Below, one piece after another: positions 27,935 through 39,282 of a stretch of DNA of 64,000 nucleotides. The notes beneath the pieces were generated by a model that saw nothing but the letters and a program-made list of their open reading frames with translations, was not told the origin of the DNA and made no database searches. Positions within the stretch are counted from its first letter, which is position 1. Each line of letters starts with the position of its first letter. This DNA comes from Mesostigma viride. Taxonomy: Eukaryota; Streptophyta; Mesostigmatophyceae; Mesostigmatales; Mesostigmataceae. A program made the translations under genes and the position numbers. The DNA is taken from positions 121,001 through 185,000 of the forward strand of contig RPFO01000765.1 in the NCBI GenBank assembly GCA_009746045.1. The letters run 5' to 3'.

Positions 27935-29335
27935 CAGTAAGTAAGTAAGTAAGTACTTGCGTGTCATGCGCAAAGGCATGCCACGGAGTACTATGCTAAT
28001 CTCATTAGAAAAATAATTACACAAAAGTTTAGGCAAATATCGTCTGCATCATCCCCCAACCGTTAAGCACTAGATGGGGATGTAATCCTCATCCGAGCTG
28101 TCCTCTACTGTAATGGCAGACGAGGCGGTAGTGTAGCGGCTATCCTCAGGACCAATAACCTCCACCTGCGGACCTCTACCCTGGCTAGCAACGGGCCGCG
28201 GGGCCCGTGGGGAGAAAACAGGAGCATACCCCTCGGGGAGGTGCTTATCGCAGATGGCAGCCCATTTCTCCTTGTCAATCATGCGGGCGCGGAGTACGGA
28301 TAGTCCCAGGAGCCCTGCATCTTCAAGCAGTTGTGTCACATAGGTCCGGGTCGCGCCGCGCCGGTGCCCGGCGCGCGCAAGTTTGCCAGTGGGTTGCGAT
28401 GGGACAAGGGGACCCTGCCATAGGAGGAGGTGTCTACCTGGTTGGCCCGTCTTAAGCCCCCCGGCAGGGCCCACATCGGTATTCACCTGGTCTGTGCGGG
28501 CAAGATGGCCGGCAAAGAGGAGGCGGCGGTGTCGGATGGTATGGGTGACAAGAGGGAGCTCGCAGTAGAGCTCGGCCCGGGTGCGGCGTTCTTGGTAGCG
28601 GACGCCGAGGATATGACGGAGCATTCGAGTGACGGTGCCGTCAAGCTGCTGGCTCAGCGCCTGGTCCAGGGTCCACGCCTCGCAGCCATAAAGGAGGATG
28701 CTGAGGACAAGGGCCTTGAACAGAATGCGCTTGCGTCGCTCACTCAGGTAGCGACAGGTCCAGAACCTGTCGAGGCGGCGGAGGGCCGCCCAGGCCTGGC
28801 CAATGCGGGTGTTGATGTCGTCGGCCGTGGAGGGAAGCCAGCTGCCAAGGAGCTTGAAGCGAGTCGCCGGGGGGACGGGGCTGCCGTCTAGCAAGAGGAG
28901 GGTGGGTGGGGCTATCCCAGCAGGGAAGCCGATGGCCATGACCTCCGTTTTCTTGCTGATCATAAGCCCCACCGCCCGCGCTTCCAGTGATAAGCTGTCT
29001 AGCCACAGTTGGGCTGACTCTGGGGTTTCCACGAGTGTCGTGTCATCAGCGTAGATCAGATCGCTCAGGCGGTAGGGTGGGTCAACCCCGCCGTAGCTGG
29101 CGTACTCCGTGACCTCGATCCCCGGCGGGCGCCCCTCCACCCGGGCGAAGCGGGCTTGTGCACGCCGCATAATATAGTCCGGTGCCAGTGCCGAGGCCAT
29201 AGTATAGTTGGCAGCCGAGGCAATCCGTGTGGAAGTAAGTGCAGAAGTAACTTTGCTGACGAACTTGGCCTTTGCGCCGTAGGCAGACCTAGCGCCTGAA
29301 CGGGAGTTACGGGACAGCCAAGTGGCAGTGCACAT
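27935..29335 (-). mobile_element. 5'-truncated LINE (family D) with (AAGT)n 3' end
   Basis: Reverse-transcriptase C-terminus (28070-29335) plus a ~120-bp 3' UTR that ends in TACTTACTTACTTACT. The same 3' UTR, with the last codons of the ORF, recurs at 35855-36042 as an independent insertion with a 10-bp target duplication, which confirms the 3' end. Confidence 0.85.
28070..29335 (-). CDS. LINE reverse transcriptase, C-terminal 421 residues
   Basis: Carries the RT catalytic motif YADDTTL at about residues 94-100, followed by the helix 'LWLDSLSLEARAVGLMISKKTEVM' region (cited in part), 'RFKLLGSWLP', the thumb 'RILFKALVLSILLYGCEAW' region and 'RHRRLLFAGHLAR', the usual order of LINE RT and post-RT sequence. 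The acidic C-terminus ends DEDYIPI. Endonuclease, ORF1 and the N-terminal half of RT are missing, so the copy is dead on arrival although its frame is intact. Confidence 0.85.
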   Translation of the reverse strand: MCTATWLSRNSRSGARSAYGAKAKFVSKVTSALTSTRIASAANYTMASALAPDYIMRRAQARFARVEGRPPGIEVTEYASYGGVDPPYRLSDLIYADDTTLVETPESAQLWLDSLSLEARAVGLMISKKTEVMAIGFPAGIAPPTLLLLDGSPVPPATRFKLLGSWLPSTADDINTRIGQAWAALRRLDRFWTCRYLSERRKRILFKALVLSILLYGCEAWTLDQALSQQLDGTVTRMLRHILGVRYQERRTRAELYCELPLVTHTIRHRRLLFAGHLARTDQVNTDVGPAGGLKTGQPGRHLLLWQGPLVPSQPTGKLARAGHRRGATRTYVTQLLEDAGLLGLSVLRARMIDKEKWAAICDKHLPEGYAPVFSPRAPRPVASQGRGPQVEVIGPEDSRYTTASSAITVEDSSDEDYIPI

Positions 29336-29579
29336 GCGTTATGATGGTACCTACGGACATTTGGATATTTTTCAGGAGAGGCCTAGCTCTAGCCGTACTG
29401 TGTTCTAGACGGTTCGAGAAGCCCGTCCCCGCAGACCTGACGTCATGCCTGGTTGGCAGCGCCAGGCGCAGCCACCAACGGGGACGAAGGGACAAAATAG
29501 GCAATGCGCGAGCTATGCCAGCAATCCGGACCTTGTATCGTAATTTACCACGTTGCTCTACAGATTATTTACCATCGCT

Positions 29580-30702
29580 TTTAATCCTGGAGTGTAATCC
29601 TCCTGGAGGGAACCAGGAGTGCAGGTTGCTAACAAATTCTGGCATGGCGGTGCGGACACGGAGATTCGGCTGGCAGACATCATCTACGCAGACGACACCA
29701 CCCTCTTCGAGGACACTGAGCACGTGCAGACATGGCTTGATTGCCTGGCTCTCGAGGCCCGTGCAGTGGGGCTTGAGGTCAGCAAGAAGACAGAGGCCCT
29801 GGCGGTTGGGCTCACCAACTCACCGCCGCCCCTCTATCTCCTAGACGGCTCTCGAGTCCTGTATCGGGACCGCGTTAAGCTGCTGGGCAGCCTGCTCCCC
29901 AGCTGCGAGGTTGATGTGGACCATCGCATCTCCCTCGCCTGGCACGCTTTACGCCAGTACCGGGCCCTGTGGCGCAAGCCCCTGGGCAAGATCGAGAAAC
30001 AGGACCTGTTCAAGGTCCTCGTCCTTCCTGTTCTCACGTATGGAGCCAAGACGTGGACCCTCACCGCCGACCTGGCCCGCAAGCTGGACGGCGCGGTCAC
30101 CAGCATGCTGCGTTCCATTTTCAGAGTAGGATATACTGCTCATGTCCGCAGTGAGGACCTGTACCAGGGCATGCCCTATATCACCAGCACCATTAAGCAA
30201 CGACGCCTGCAGCTAGTAGGGCACCTAGCTCGCACCAACCAGGTAGACACCTCACGTGGCCCCCCCGCAGGACTGCGACCAGACCAGCCTGGCCGGCACC
30301 TCCTGACGTGGGCGGGGCCCAGTGATGTTAGACGCCGCAAGGCCCGCACCTTCAAAGAACAGCTAGTAGAGGACATGGGGGGCCTAGGCCTTTCCGTAAT
30401 TTGGAAGAAGATGATGGACAAGGCCAAGTGGGCCCAGGTCATAGAGGACAACAAGCCCCCCCCAGTGGGGAAGCGCCCGCGTGTGCAATCCCGTGGGAGG
30501 CACGCCAGATAGCTCCCCTAGCTAGGGCAGCGTGCGGCTGCCTAAATAGATGTTGTAGTTAGAATGCTGTTAGATAGATGTAGTACGTAGCCAATGTAGA
30601 TAGATTAGACCGGTAGGACTGTTTGCACCCATCCATCCATCCATCGGGGTTAATGCTCCGTGACTCCCCAACGGGAGCACGAGTCTAATTAATTAATCAG
30701 TT
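29580..30702 (+). mobile_element. 5'-truncated LINE with intact RT C-terminus and shared 3' hairpin
   Basis: Contains the RT frame 29619-30512, a ~140-bp 3' UTR with (CATC)4 at 30636-30646, the hairpin 30654-30680 and TTAATTAA. The last ~45 bp are shared with family A although the rest of the UTR is not. A second, shorter copy is inserted at 41753-42166. Confidence 0.85.
29619..30512 (+). CDS. LINE reverse transcriptase, C-terminal 297 residues
   Basis: Contains 'IIYADDTTLFED' (the RT catalytic aspartates), then 'LEARAVGLEVSKKTEAL', 'RVKLLGSLLP', 'LFKVLVLPVLTYGAKTW' and 'RRLQLVGHLARTNQVDT'. It parallels the family-D RT at 28070-29335 with many substitutions. The basic C-terminus ends RGRHAR. 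The N-terminal RT half, endonuclease and ORF1 are absent; upstream sequence is unrelated, indicating 5' truncation. Confidence 0.85.
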   Translation: MQVANKFWHGGADTEIRLADIIYADDTTLFEDTEHVQTWLDCLALEARAVGLEVSKKTEALAVGLTNSPPPLYLLDGSRVLYRDRVKLLGSLLPSCEVDVDHRISLAWHALRQYRALWRKPLGKIEKQDLFKVLVLPVLTYGAKTWTLTADLARKLDGAVTSMLRSIFRVGYTAHVRSEDLYQGMPYITSTIKQRRLQLVGHLARTNQVDTSRGPPAGLRPDQPGRHLLTWAGPSDVRRRKARTFKEQLVEDMGGLGLSVIWKKMMDKAKWAQVIEDNKPPPVGKRPRVQSRGRHAR

Positions 30703-31614
30703 AATCCTCCGGCCTGTGGGCTCGAGTGTGAATCGATCCCTCGCCTATACTGGGTGTAAGTCTTCCCGCATTGAGTGTTTTAATCTGTGTGGTAACATTG
30801 TAATATACGAAACCGGTTTTCCGGGTTTGAGCTTATTCGTATTCACATGTGACAAGTAGCCACCATCGTGCGCGCTGTGACGCACGTAGGAAGTCAAGGT
30901 CTTTCGCATTCATTCTCAATCATTAAGGCGCTATTTTAAATAGCCATACGTGTTAAACTGGACTCGGAGGAAAGTTTCCGAGTGGCCTCTATCCCGTCCC
31001 TTTTTTTGTAATCTGATCCGGATCATCAACAGAATTATGTAAGGGCCGGAACCCTTACTAATTCCGCTTGCAGTATTAAATTCATTGTGGGGGTCGGATC
31101 CCCACAATCCTAACTGTCCATACCCGTTACCCATACTGCGGTTCCTGCACGCCCCAACCTGGCCTTGTCCGGTTGACCTAATAAGGGATTTGTCCGGAAA
31201 CGAATCTCCTTATATTGCGTGCTTTAAACGGAAACGCTTTGTGGGTTGCGAGTTCACGCATTATTTGGCGTCTTGGCCATTGCCTCACACCCTATATCTG
31301 GGATACATACTGTCAGCTCCGGCAAGCTGCAGGAATATCTCACGTCCTTGACGTATTTTGGTGCTCGGTCCCAGTGACCCGGTTCGCGTGACAGTGCCCG
31401 AGAGGACGCTTCCACGGATCTATTCCAGCACCGGTCGTTCAAGGGACTGCGCTTCCAGCGGCCGGACGGATTCGCATGGACAACCAGGTACATTGCAGGC
31501 TAACAAGGAACATGCCCTACCCCCCTTGTTAGAGCATTGTGTAACCTGTTTGGAAGCTGTGTGGGTGTATGAGGATTATCATTAATTTATCATCCCGCCA
31601 AGACTAGAGGCACA
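30703..31614. other. Unassigned; possible leader of the gag at 31.6 kb
   Basis: No ORF of note. TGGTGCTCGGTCCC at 31359-31372 resembles a primer-binding site (TGG start) and would place a 5' LTR to its left, but no second LTR copy exists in the window to define it. Confidence 0.25.
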
Positions 31615-33440
31615 TTGTTTCACATGTACTTGACCAGCCACCACGCGATGGCTGACGGTATTGAGCAAGGGCGACGAGAGGCCCATCGCTTCTCTCCTGC
31701 CCCTTCCCTCGTGGCGGCACTCGAGGCGGCAGAGAGAGCTACCCAAAATAACTCACGCCCGAGTAGTGAGCGTGGCTCTAGGGGGTCATCCCCGGCACAA
31801 ACCCCACGGTTGGGAGGGAATTCCTCGGCGGCTGCCGGTGCACCACCTGATAGCCCTGTAGTGAATCACCAAGTGGAACATCCATTGCGGGATTGTCGGC
31901 GGTCGGCGGATCCGGCCCTTGGTGTAGGAGCCGGCGCGGGGGCCGCACAGGGGAATAATGTTACCCTGCACTACGGTAGGAGTGGGGCCCTGCCTACGGT
32001 GCTGCCGCAACCTACATCGGCCACTTGGCCCAGCAGCGCCCCGGCGCCACCCTTGTATGATAGCCGATGGCGGTCTCGCCGCGCTGCGAATCGGGCGTCC
32101 TATCATGCGCCTGGACCCCTTGGGGCTAGCCCCTTCGGCCATGCCTCGCCAATGACTGGGCAGGGCCAGGGCACCGCACGGACCGGTCGGTCTTCCTTCG
32201 GGGTCGCAGGGGAGGCGATTCCCCTCCCCAACTCAGCATACGACCGCCTGGCTCCGGGTGACCCCCGAGCGCAGGCTGCACCCAGCGGCCGCCGCCGCCC
32301 ATCATCATGCAAGCCGCGCCCACTACCCACATGGGTATGAGCATGCACCCGGGTGAGGATGAGTGCAGCCCCCCGGCAGGTTACCCGCGCACGTGGGCAC
32401 ACCTCGCAAGGTGTGGCCGGGCCCGGGAGACCCGCGAGTATCATGGGCCATCATGACGATGATACTCATGTGCAATGCAGGGCGACTACCACCGTTGCCC
32501 AAGCAGCCTGTCGGATATTCCCAAGTTTAAACCGGCCTGACTGCTCGTACCAAGAGTTTGAGGCTTGGGAGATTGCAGTGTCTCAGAAGATCGACATCTG
32601 GGAGACATATAATCGCAAGCTCTTGGACGAGGATATCAAGGTCAAGCTGGTGTCCAGCGAGGCACTGGCTCCCGATGTGAGACAAGCTCTCCATTGCGAA
32701 AGCGCCCTGGCCAATGGCTTCCCCAGCAGCTTGGCGGAATTATTTCGGCGAGCACGGGCCAAGTACCTGCCACCCGACCAAGACAAGCTGGACCGGGAGG
32801 CTTTGGGGCGTTCAAGCAGGGGAACCTGAGCTATCGGGAATATATGACCAAGTTCGAGCTTCTAGCTGGGCGGGTTGTTGACCTGATGGGCCCAGAAGCC
32901 TTGGCAAGGTTCTATGAGGGCTTGCAATAACCCGAATTCCGGGATGAGGTGAAGCGGAAATTCGCCCACCTCTCCTGGGCTCAATGGAACCTGCAGGACA
33001 TCAAGACCTACCTAGCGGAGATAGCTCCCTTGGTGCACAGCGGACATCAAAACCCCGCGTGAATGCACTGGAACTCAATGAGCTGGGATTCGCCCCCGTG
33101 TGGGTGGATGAGCTACAGCGCGAGGTCCTGGACATTAATGCCTTGGACACTTCCCGGATATATTCAGTGCTACCACTGCAACCGCGTGGGGCACATCAAA
33201 CGCGAGTGCCCTGATCTCCCTCCGCTGTCTGGACCAGGCCCTGCCTGTGCAACGCAACAACTTCTGGACAAGCGGCCTTCCTGCAAATGGCCTCGAGGCC
33301 ACCACCGGCGCGAAATATGCGCACAGCTCCCATGCAGTGCGGGTGAGCGTGCCCGACGCTTGCAACAAGCGCGCCAACAGCCCCGGCTGTACCAACAACC
33401 CAAGGCGCCCCCAACTCACCCAAGCGCCTACCAGCAAGCT
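31615..33440 (+). pseudogene. Decayed gag of a second Ty3-type family
   Basis: Starts at an ATG at 31615 with a Pro/Ser/Ala-rich N-terminal region (~240 codons). After frame changes, capsid-like segments follow: 'YQEFEAWEIAVSQKIDIWE', 'SLAELFRRARAKYLPPDQDK' (32580-32790), then in another frame 'GNLSYREYMTKFELLAGRVV' and 'ALARFYEGLQ' (about 32820-32928). Finally a CCHC knuckle 'CYHCNRVGHIKREC' lies near 33173-33215. At least two frameshifts and an internal stop make it non-functional. It ends at a junction with the inverted old chromovirus copy. Confidence 0.8.
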
Positions 33441-35640
33441 GCCAACAATACACCACAGCTAATAGTTAATTCCTGCTGGTGTACAGGATAGTTACGCTCC
33501 GCGGGGAGCATCGTCCTAGAGATATACTCAATTGGCTGTAAGCCCTGACCCTGATCCTGGAGAAGGACCCCCCCTATATAGCTACCTTACTAGCGTCTGT
33601 AGCTACCACAAAGGGTTTGGTAGTATCGGGTAGGATGAGAACGGGAGGAGTGAGGAGTAGGGATTTTAAACACTTAAAAACAGATTGACACTCACTACTC
33701 CAGAGAAAGGGGATATCTTTCTTTAACAAATGATTGATAGGGGCTGCTATATAGTTGCAAAACGAGGGATCAGTAAAACGCCTATAGTAAGAGGCAATCC
33801 CTAAGAAACTACGTACACTTTTAACTGAACGTCGGTAGGGGTAGGCCAATCCTGAATTGCATGACTTAGTTTTATCCGGGTTGGTATAGCGACACCGGCA
33901 TATCTGACAAAACATGTCCTAAAAATGGTACACTCCTACCAGAACGAACTTTAGCACGGCGAGCCCACAAGGAATTTTCAGACATTATTTCTAAGACTTT
34001 CTTTAAATCACGTAGATGTGTTTCAAAATCTGGGGAGTAAATAAGGATGTCATCTAAGTAAGCCTGAGCACAAGAACGATCGTGCTCAGCTAAAGAAACA
34101 GAGGAGAAGGAAGGATCCTTTAAATCAGAGGACACTTGGGGAAGGTGAGAATTACCCATAACAGGTCTAAGCACTTCATTCATCAACACTTGAAAAGAGG
34201 CAGGAGAATTACAGAGTCCCATAGCCGCTACTCTAAACTGATCAATAATGACCGAAAGGGGTAGCAAAGGCGGTTTTATGACAATTAATCCTCGGGCGCT
34301 ATACGCAGTTGCCAAAAACCATCTGCACAATCCAGTACGGTGAAACAGGTAGAACCTTTAACCTTATTAAATATATCATCCATACGAGATATAGAGGGTA
34401 TTTAGACTTCACAGTGATATCATTTAACTTCCTATAATCAGTAACTAAACGAAACTTGCCATTTGGCTTAGGGACTAACAGGACACCAGCTGAGTAGGGG
34501 GAGTTACTAGGCTCTATCAATCCTGCTTCTAATAGTGACACTAAAATCTGTTTTAGTTCCTTTAACTCGGTAGGGCCCATTCGGTACATCGGAGAGTGCG
34601 TAGGAACTGCACCGTCCTTAATAACTACACGGTGTAAAACAGAACGAGGAGGAGGATAAGAAGGAGTCTTTTCTTCAAAAACTTTGGAGGACTGAATCTA
34701 TCACAGCCATGTATCTTACTATATTTCGTTTTCAGTAAATCCCACCCCTAGCTATTATGGTATCTACTGTGTTCACATCTATATCTATTATTAGGGATAG
34801 GTATCTCCTGTACTTCTAACTGAAGGAACATACATAATAAATATCCATATTCCTTTAGTTCAGATCGCAATTCATCATTGGACATTAATACTTCAGGTAT
34901 AGGTCTTTTAGGAGGATCAACAGGTGTAGGAGGAGTAATATCTACCAAGGATAAATTTTCTACTCTATAATGACGTTCCGGTACCCAGTATAAGAACTAT
35001 GTGGAAACCAGATGACCATAGTATCTTAAATATTATCCTGGTGCCAATCTAATCCTAGTAATACATCAGCGGTAGTGATAGGACCTATAGTGGCCGTAAG
35101 GTTGACAGTACGTCCTTGTATGACCAGGGGAAGGGATACCGTACCCGGGGAATGACTGGTGCGACCGTCAGCATAATGGACAGCGACAGGTTTGGTGTGA
35201 GGGATAGGGACTAGTCCTAAACGCCTAACTAGGGCCTCGCTCACAAAGGAGCTAGCCGCACCGCTATATCCACTAACACGGAGACATTCAAAAGTTCATC
35301 AGCATGCAAGAAGGGGTCTACAACAGTGTGAGGGACGGTTAAGCCACCATTCAAAAACATAAGAGGACGAACACGTAAGGGTAGGGATGATTCAGCTCCT
35401 ACAGAAGTTATGAAAACAGGCAGGCAAAAACTATTATCTGGGGCACTATCTGAGGACCTGTCCAGGTTACCCCCGGCTGACAGGCCTACTGTTCCCCCTC
35501 CCCCCCCACATCCATTGGGACTAACCCCGAAGAAGACCCTGGCAAAAAAGCCACTGCTGGAGGGTCACGAGGGAGCGAAGAGGGTGCAGGAGCCTGATTA
35601 TCATAGGGGAACCCTGAGGGTCCTGTCTGCCGGCACAGCA
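33441..35640 (-). pseudogene. pol: Broken pol (protease, RT, part of RNase H)
   Basis: Aligns with 12310-14460. The protease segment (near 35030-35300), the RT palm (YLDDILIYS near 34050) and the start of RNase H ('VVATDASKVAI' near 33580) are recognisable, but the frame is split into at least five pieces by 2- and 4-bp insertions. Integrase and chromodomain are missing. Confidence 0.9.
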
Positions 35641-35854
35641 TTCAGCCTACTAGGGGTAGCTGAGGGAATGCGTCCTGCATGGAGTGGGACGAATAGGAGC
35701 ACGCTGAGGGGTACGAGGAGGGCGAGCATCGGGATGAGGGGGAGCACCCGAAAGGAACTTGGGGCACTCACGTTTAAGATGACCTACTTCCTTACAATGA
35801 TAGCATGTAATATGAGAGACATCCAGAGCCGAAAGGTCGGTAACACAAATATCT

Positions 35855-36042
35855 TACAGTAGAGGACAGCTCGGATGAGGATTACATCCCCATCTAGTGC
35901 TTAACGGTTGGGGGATGATGCAGACGATATTTGTTTAAACTTTTGTGTAATTATTTTTCTAATGAGATTAGCATAGTACTCCGTGGCATGCCTTTGCGCA
36001 TGACACGCAAGTACTTGTAGTTCTTACTTACTTACTTACAAA
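35855..36042 (+). mobile_element. LINE family D 3' fragment, plus strand
   Basis: Starts in the last codons of the family-D RT (sequence encoding DSSDEDYIPI), has the same 3' UTR as 27935-28070, and ends in CTTACTTACTTAC. The target duplication ACAAATATCT (35845-35854 and 37353-37362) flanks this fragment plus the hAT that later entered its tail. Confidence 0.85.
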
Positions 36043-37349
36043 CCGCGTTGGTCAGTACGCCGTACGGAGCCGCAAAAATACGGGAAAACGTACACTGAAG
36101 GCCTCCGCGTATTATACGCGTATTTATTTCAGAATACGCGGTTTGGACTTAGAATTTTTCGGGGGTACCAGCGGGCAGCGGGCACTGGCGCGGTGCCCAG
36201 GTTCTGGGCGCGGCGCGTTCACTGCACATTTGATATTTTTACTACTAGAAGTAGATGCGTACAGTTCTTTTCATAATTAAGCGCAAGCCTTGCAAAATCT
36301 TTGGCCGGTAGGAGACAGCTAGGACTAGGTACATAACGCATAATAACAGTGTGCCAGCAAATGCCAGCTGTGCTACTGACGGTGTAATGCAATATAGCGA
36401 CGACGAGGCCAGTGCGACTGTGCGACAGTGTGCAGCCATTTTCGATTTGCAGCCATGCCGAAGAAAGGGCCTGAATGGGATTTCGTTGTCGAGAAGAAAG
36501 AAGCAGTCACAGATACTGTTAGTAACACAACGCAGTATGTGTCGAGGATGTTCTGCTCATTTTGCAACAAGAATTTCTCCTACAAGGCGGGGCGGCCAAT
36601 CAGCGTATTCCGAGTCCGTGCACACTTTGCCGGAATCGCAGGGGAAGGGATGTTACCCTGCGACAAAATTCCACCGAATATCCGGAGCAGGTTTCTCAGG
36701 ATTGCTAACAACAAGTTGCAGAAGTCAGACGCCAAGAAGCATCACAATTTGAACAGGGCAATGGCGGAGATGGGAGGGGCTGCGCCGGCTGACTTGTCGT
36801 CGGTTCCCAGCAAAGGCCAGCTGAGCATCACCAAATGGCTGGTTCCCGTCGACGAAAAAGGTGTCCAGCTGCTGGCTGCCGAATTTTTTATCGAGAACGG
36901 CATTGCCTTCAATGCGGCTGAGAGCGCCTCTTTCAAGCAGATGGTGGCCGGCATGATCCAGTACAAAGGAGGGCACGTCACCCCTCCTTCTCGGAAGTTG
37001 TGTCTTATGTCCTCTCATGCATTATATAGTGGATGGCTTTCCTTACAATCAATTAATTAATTGATTCCTTACTATTCCCGTTGCAGCCTGCTCCCCCCTG
37101 CATTTAACAAATCATAGTCAGATAGGATTGCAGGGCACAAATGGAAGATGTTAATAAATAAGCATATACACCAAATTTCAGTTGCAATAACTGCATGACC
37201 ATCATCAAGGAGCGTGCTAATTGGGTGACTGACAATTGGACCACAAAAACTGTCGCGTATTTTACCGCCGCGTATTTTACACCCCCCACGTATAATACGC
37301 GTATTTTAGGTCCGCGTATTATACCCCGTACACGTATTTGCCAACGCGG
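36043..37349 (+). mobile_element. Non-autonomous hAT transposon
   Basis: 8-bp target duplication CTTACAAA (36035-36042 and 37350-37357), terminal inverted repeats starting CCGCGTTGG and continuing imperfectly to about 26 bp, and subterminal CGCGTATT(A/T)TA motifs repeated near both ends, typical transposase-binding sites. It carries only the beginning of a hAT transposase and a scrap of its middle part (VTDNWTTK at about 37220-37250). It sits inside the LINE-D tail, itself inside the old gag. Confidence 0.9.
36455..37060 (+). pseudogene. hAT transposase N-terminal fragment with BED zinc finger
   Basis: From the ATG at 36455 the protein starts MPKKGPEWDF and has a BED-type finger: 'MFCSFCNKNFS' (two Cys), then 'VRAHFAGIAGEGMLPC' (His and Cys), followed by 'IPPNIRSRF'. 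Then comes 'FFIENGIAFNAAESASFKQM', the conserved hAT region before the catalytic core. The RNase H-like core and dimerisation domain are missing, so it cannot transpose by itself. Confidence 0.85.
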
Positions 37350-38882
37350 CTTACAAATATCTAATTCTTCTACATATAGGAGTCACTCCTCCTCAGGGGT
37401 AAGGCTAATGTTATTAATACGGGAACGGGTAGGAAGAGAAGGGGTGGTGAAGAAATCTGCTACTCTTAAGAGATGCTGTCGCACATGCTTGAGGGGTAGA
37501 TCAGTAAAACGGTAGGCAGAGAACTGGCGCTTTACCTCACGTAATAGGGGTCTAGCTACTGAGGCCTTAAAGGAAACGAGCACGTACTTCTGCGCCCGAC
37601 AAATCCCTAATTCGTACCATCTGTGCATCAAATTCTTTCATATACTCCTTAAACGGTTTAGTACCTTGCTGCAAAGTACCAAAGGCTAATCTATATCCTG
37701 CCAATCTGCATCAGGAGGAACTAAATGGCTCTCTAACCGCTTAAACAATTCTGCTACTGAGTTAGGGTAGGTGCATGAGAGGCCAAGGATTCACACTGAA
37801 TGAGGTTAGCAAGATCGATCAGGGGTAATACAGGTAGTAAGATAGTGAGGGACTAAAACAGCATCAGGGAGACGCCATCCATTATGATTTTGCCACGACT
37901 CTGTGTTCTGGGTAAGCAGCATAATAAAAGTGAAAAACTGTTGAGGGGTAGACTTGACATCCAACTTGGGAAGGTTAGCACTGAAGAGGGGAAGAGCAGG
38001 GGGCTTAGGAGGATGGGAAGGATCAGATTTACCCATAGGACCACTGTCTTCAACTGCTACATAAGAGGGATAGAAAGAAGGAAGAGGAAAGGTTTTGGAT
38101 AGGGGTCTGGAAGGGGCCACCGTTTCAGGATGGTGCCCATAGGAGAAGGGAACAGTATATTGTTCACGAAGGGAGGAGTAGGCAAAATGATCATAATTTC
38201 TGTCGTCTAGCTAGAGGCATGGTGCTGAAATCACTTTTAACTTCTAACTCTGCTACACGGGTAGGGACCTGGGCAGCCTCGTAGGCCGTGTCAGGGTAGG
38301 ACCAAGAAGCAGGAGGATAAAATGGAACTGCACTAGGGCGACCAGAAGGGCCGACAGGGGCAGAGGTACGACCCGTGTTATAAGCAGGGATGGTGGAAGG
38401 CACAGGGTGAGGAGGAGGCCTAGTAGAAGCGTTGTCAGGGAGTGAGGACCTAATTGAGGGTTGAGCCAACTAGGTTGCAGGAGGGGCAGGGGCCTGGTTC
38501 AGGATGAAGGAGGGGTCATCACTAAATCTGACACGTTGTTCAAAGGTACATTAGGTGGGGTATAATAGAGGGACGACGACGACCACCGGCAGTAGTAGGG
38601 GAAGGAGGTGAGGTACGCAGATTACCTTGAGGAGTGAGATGGTGCACCGTTTCCAAGGAGTCCCGTCTGTTACCACGAGTATTGTTGTTATTATTGTTAT
38701 TATTATTAGTATTATTAGTAGTAGCGGTAGGTATAGGCGACATCTCTCCACCCACTGGATCCATGTTTAATTAAAAGAAAGAACAATGAAAGTTGCCTTA
38801 AGAAAAGGATAGGAACCTAAATTGAAGCAAGGAAGGCAAAAGGAAAAACCTTGAATGTCATAAGCAAAGAAAACAAGTAAAA

Positions 38883-39282
38883 TCAATCCTTTTTAACCAC
38901 AGTAATGGATAGGGAACCAAACTCTAAGGTGAGAGGGGTATCTGCACTAGAAGAGTATAACACCGTAGGACGAGAAGGTGAAGGAGGTGGTGTAACAAAA
39001 ACAAGATTGTCTACAGAAAGACGAGCATGAGGAGCAGGACGAGAATGGAGACCCAAATCTGATTCACTATGATTCAAGAGGTAGGTCTGAGCTTCCTCAA
39101 AGGACATAAATTTCTTGTATCTAGTTACGTTGTATACACGGTTCTGAACTGTCTTTCTAGCTAGCGTCGGACCAGGAAAGGAAAATGGCGGACCATTGAG
39201 GCGTAATCACTACGTAATATTTAGCTAGGCTATTATCGCTAGAAGAATGGGAAGGAGCAGTAAAAGAACGCCGCTGGCTCAT
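38883..39282 (-). pseudogene. ORF0 (RNase H1 N-terminal domain), frameshifted
   Basis: Same ATG context, C-terminus ('LEFGSLSITVVKKD') and position as ORF0 of the intact element. The N-terminal part containing 'KYYVVITPQWS' is separated from 'MSFEEAQTYLLNH' by a frameshift; a 4-bp CTAG insertion near 39161-39168 is one cause. Confidence 0.85.

Larger units (their letters stand above)
35641..38764 (-). pseudogene. gag: Broken gag, interrupted by nested transposons
   Basis: ATG at 38764 (MDPVGGEMSP) with the same Asn-rich start as the intact gag. Capsid segments lie at 37806-38120 and 37383-37631, the zinc-knuckle region at about 35790-35830. Frameshifts and the 35855-37352 insertion break it. 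Confidence 0.9.

Noticed and set aside
31014-31372. 5' LTR of the second Ty3 family
   Set aside because: Only a primer-site-like TGGTGCTCGG is visible; without a second LTR copy the boundaries cannot be supported.
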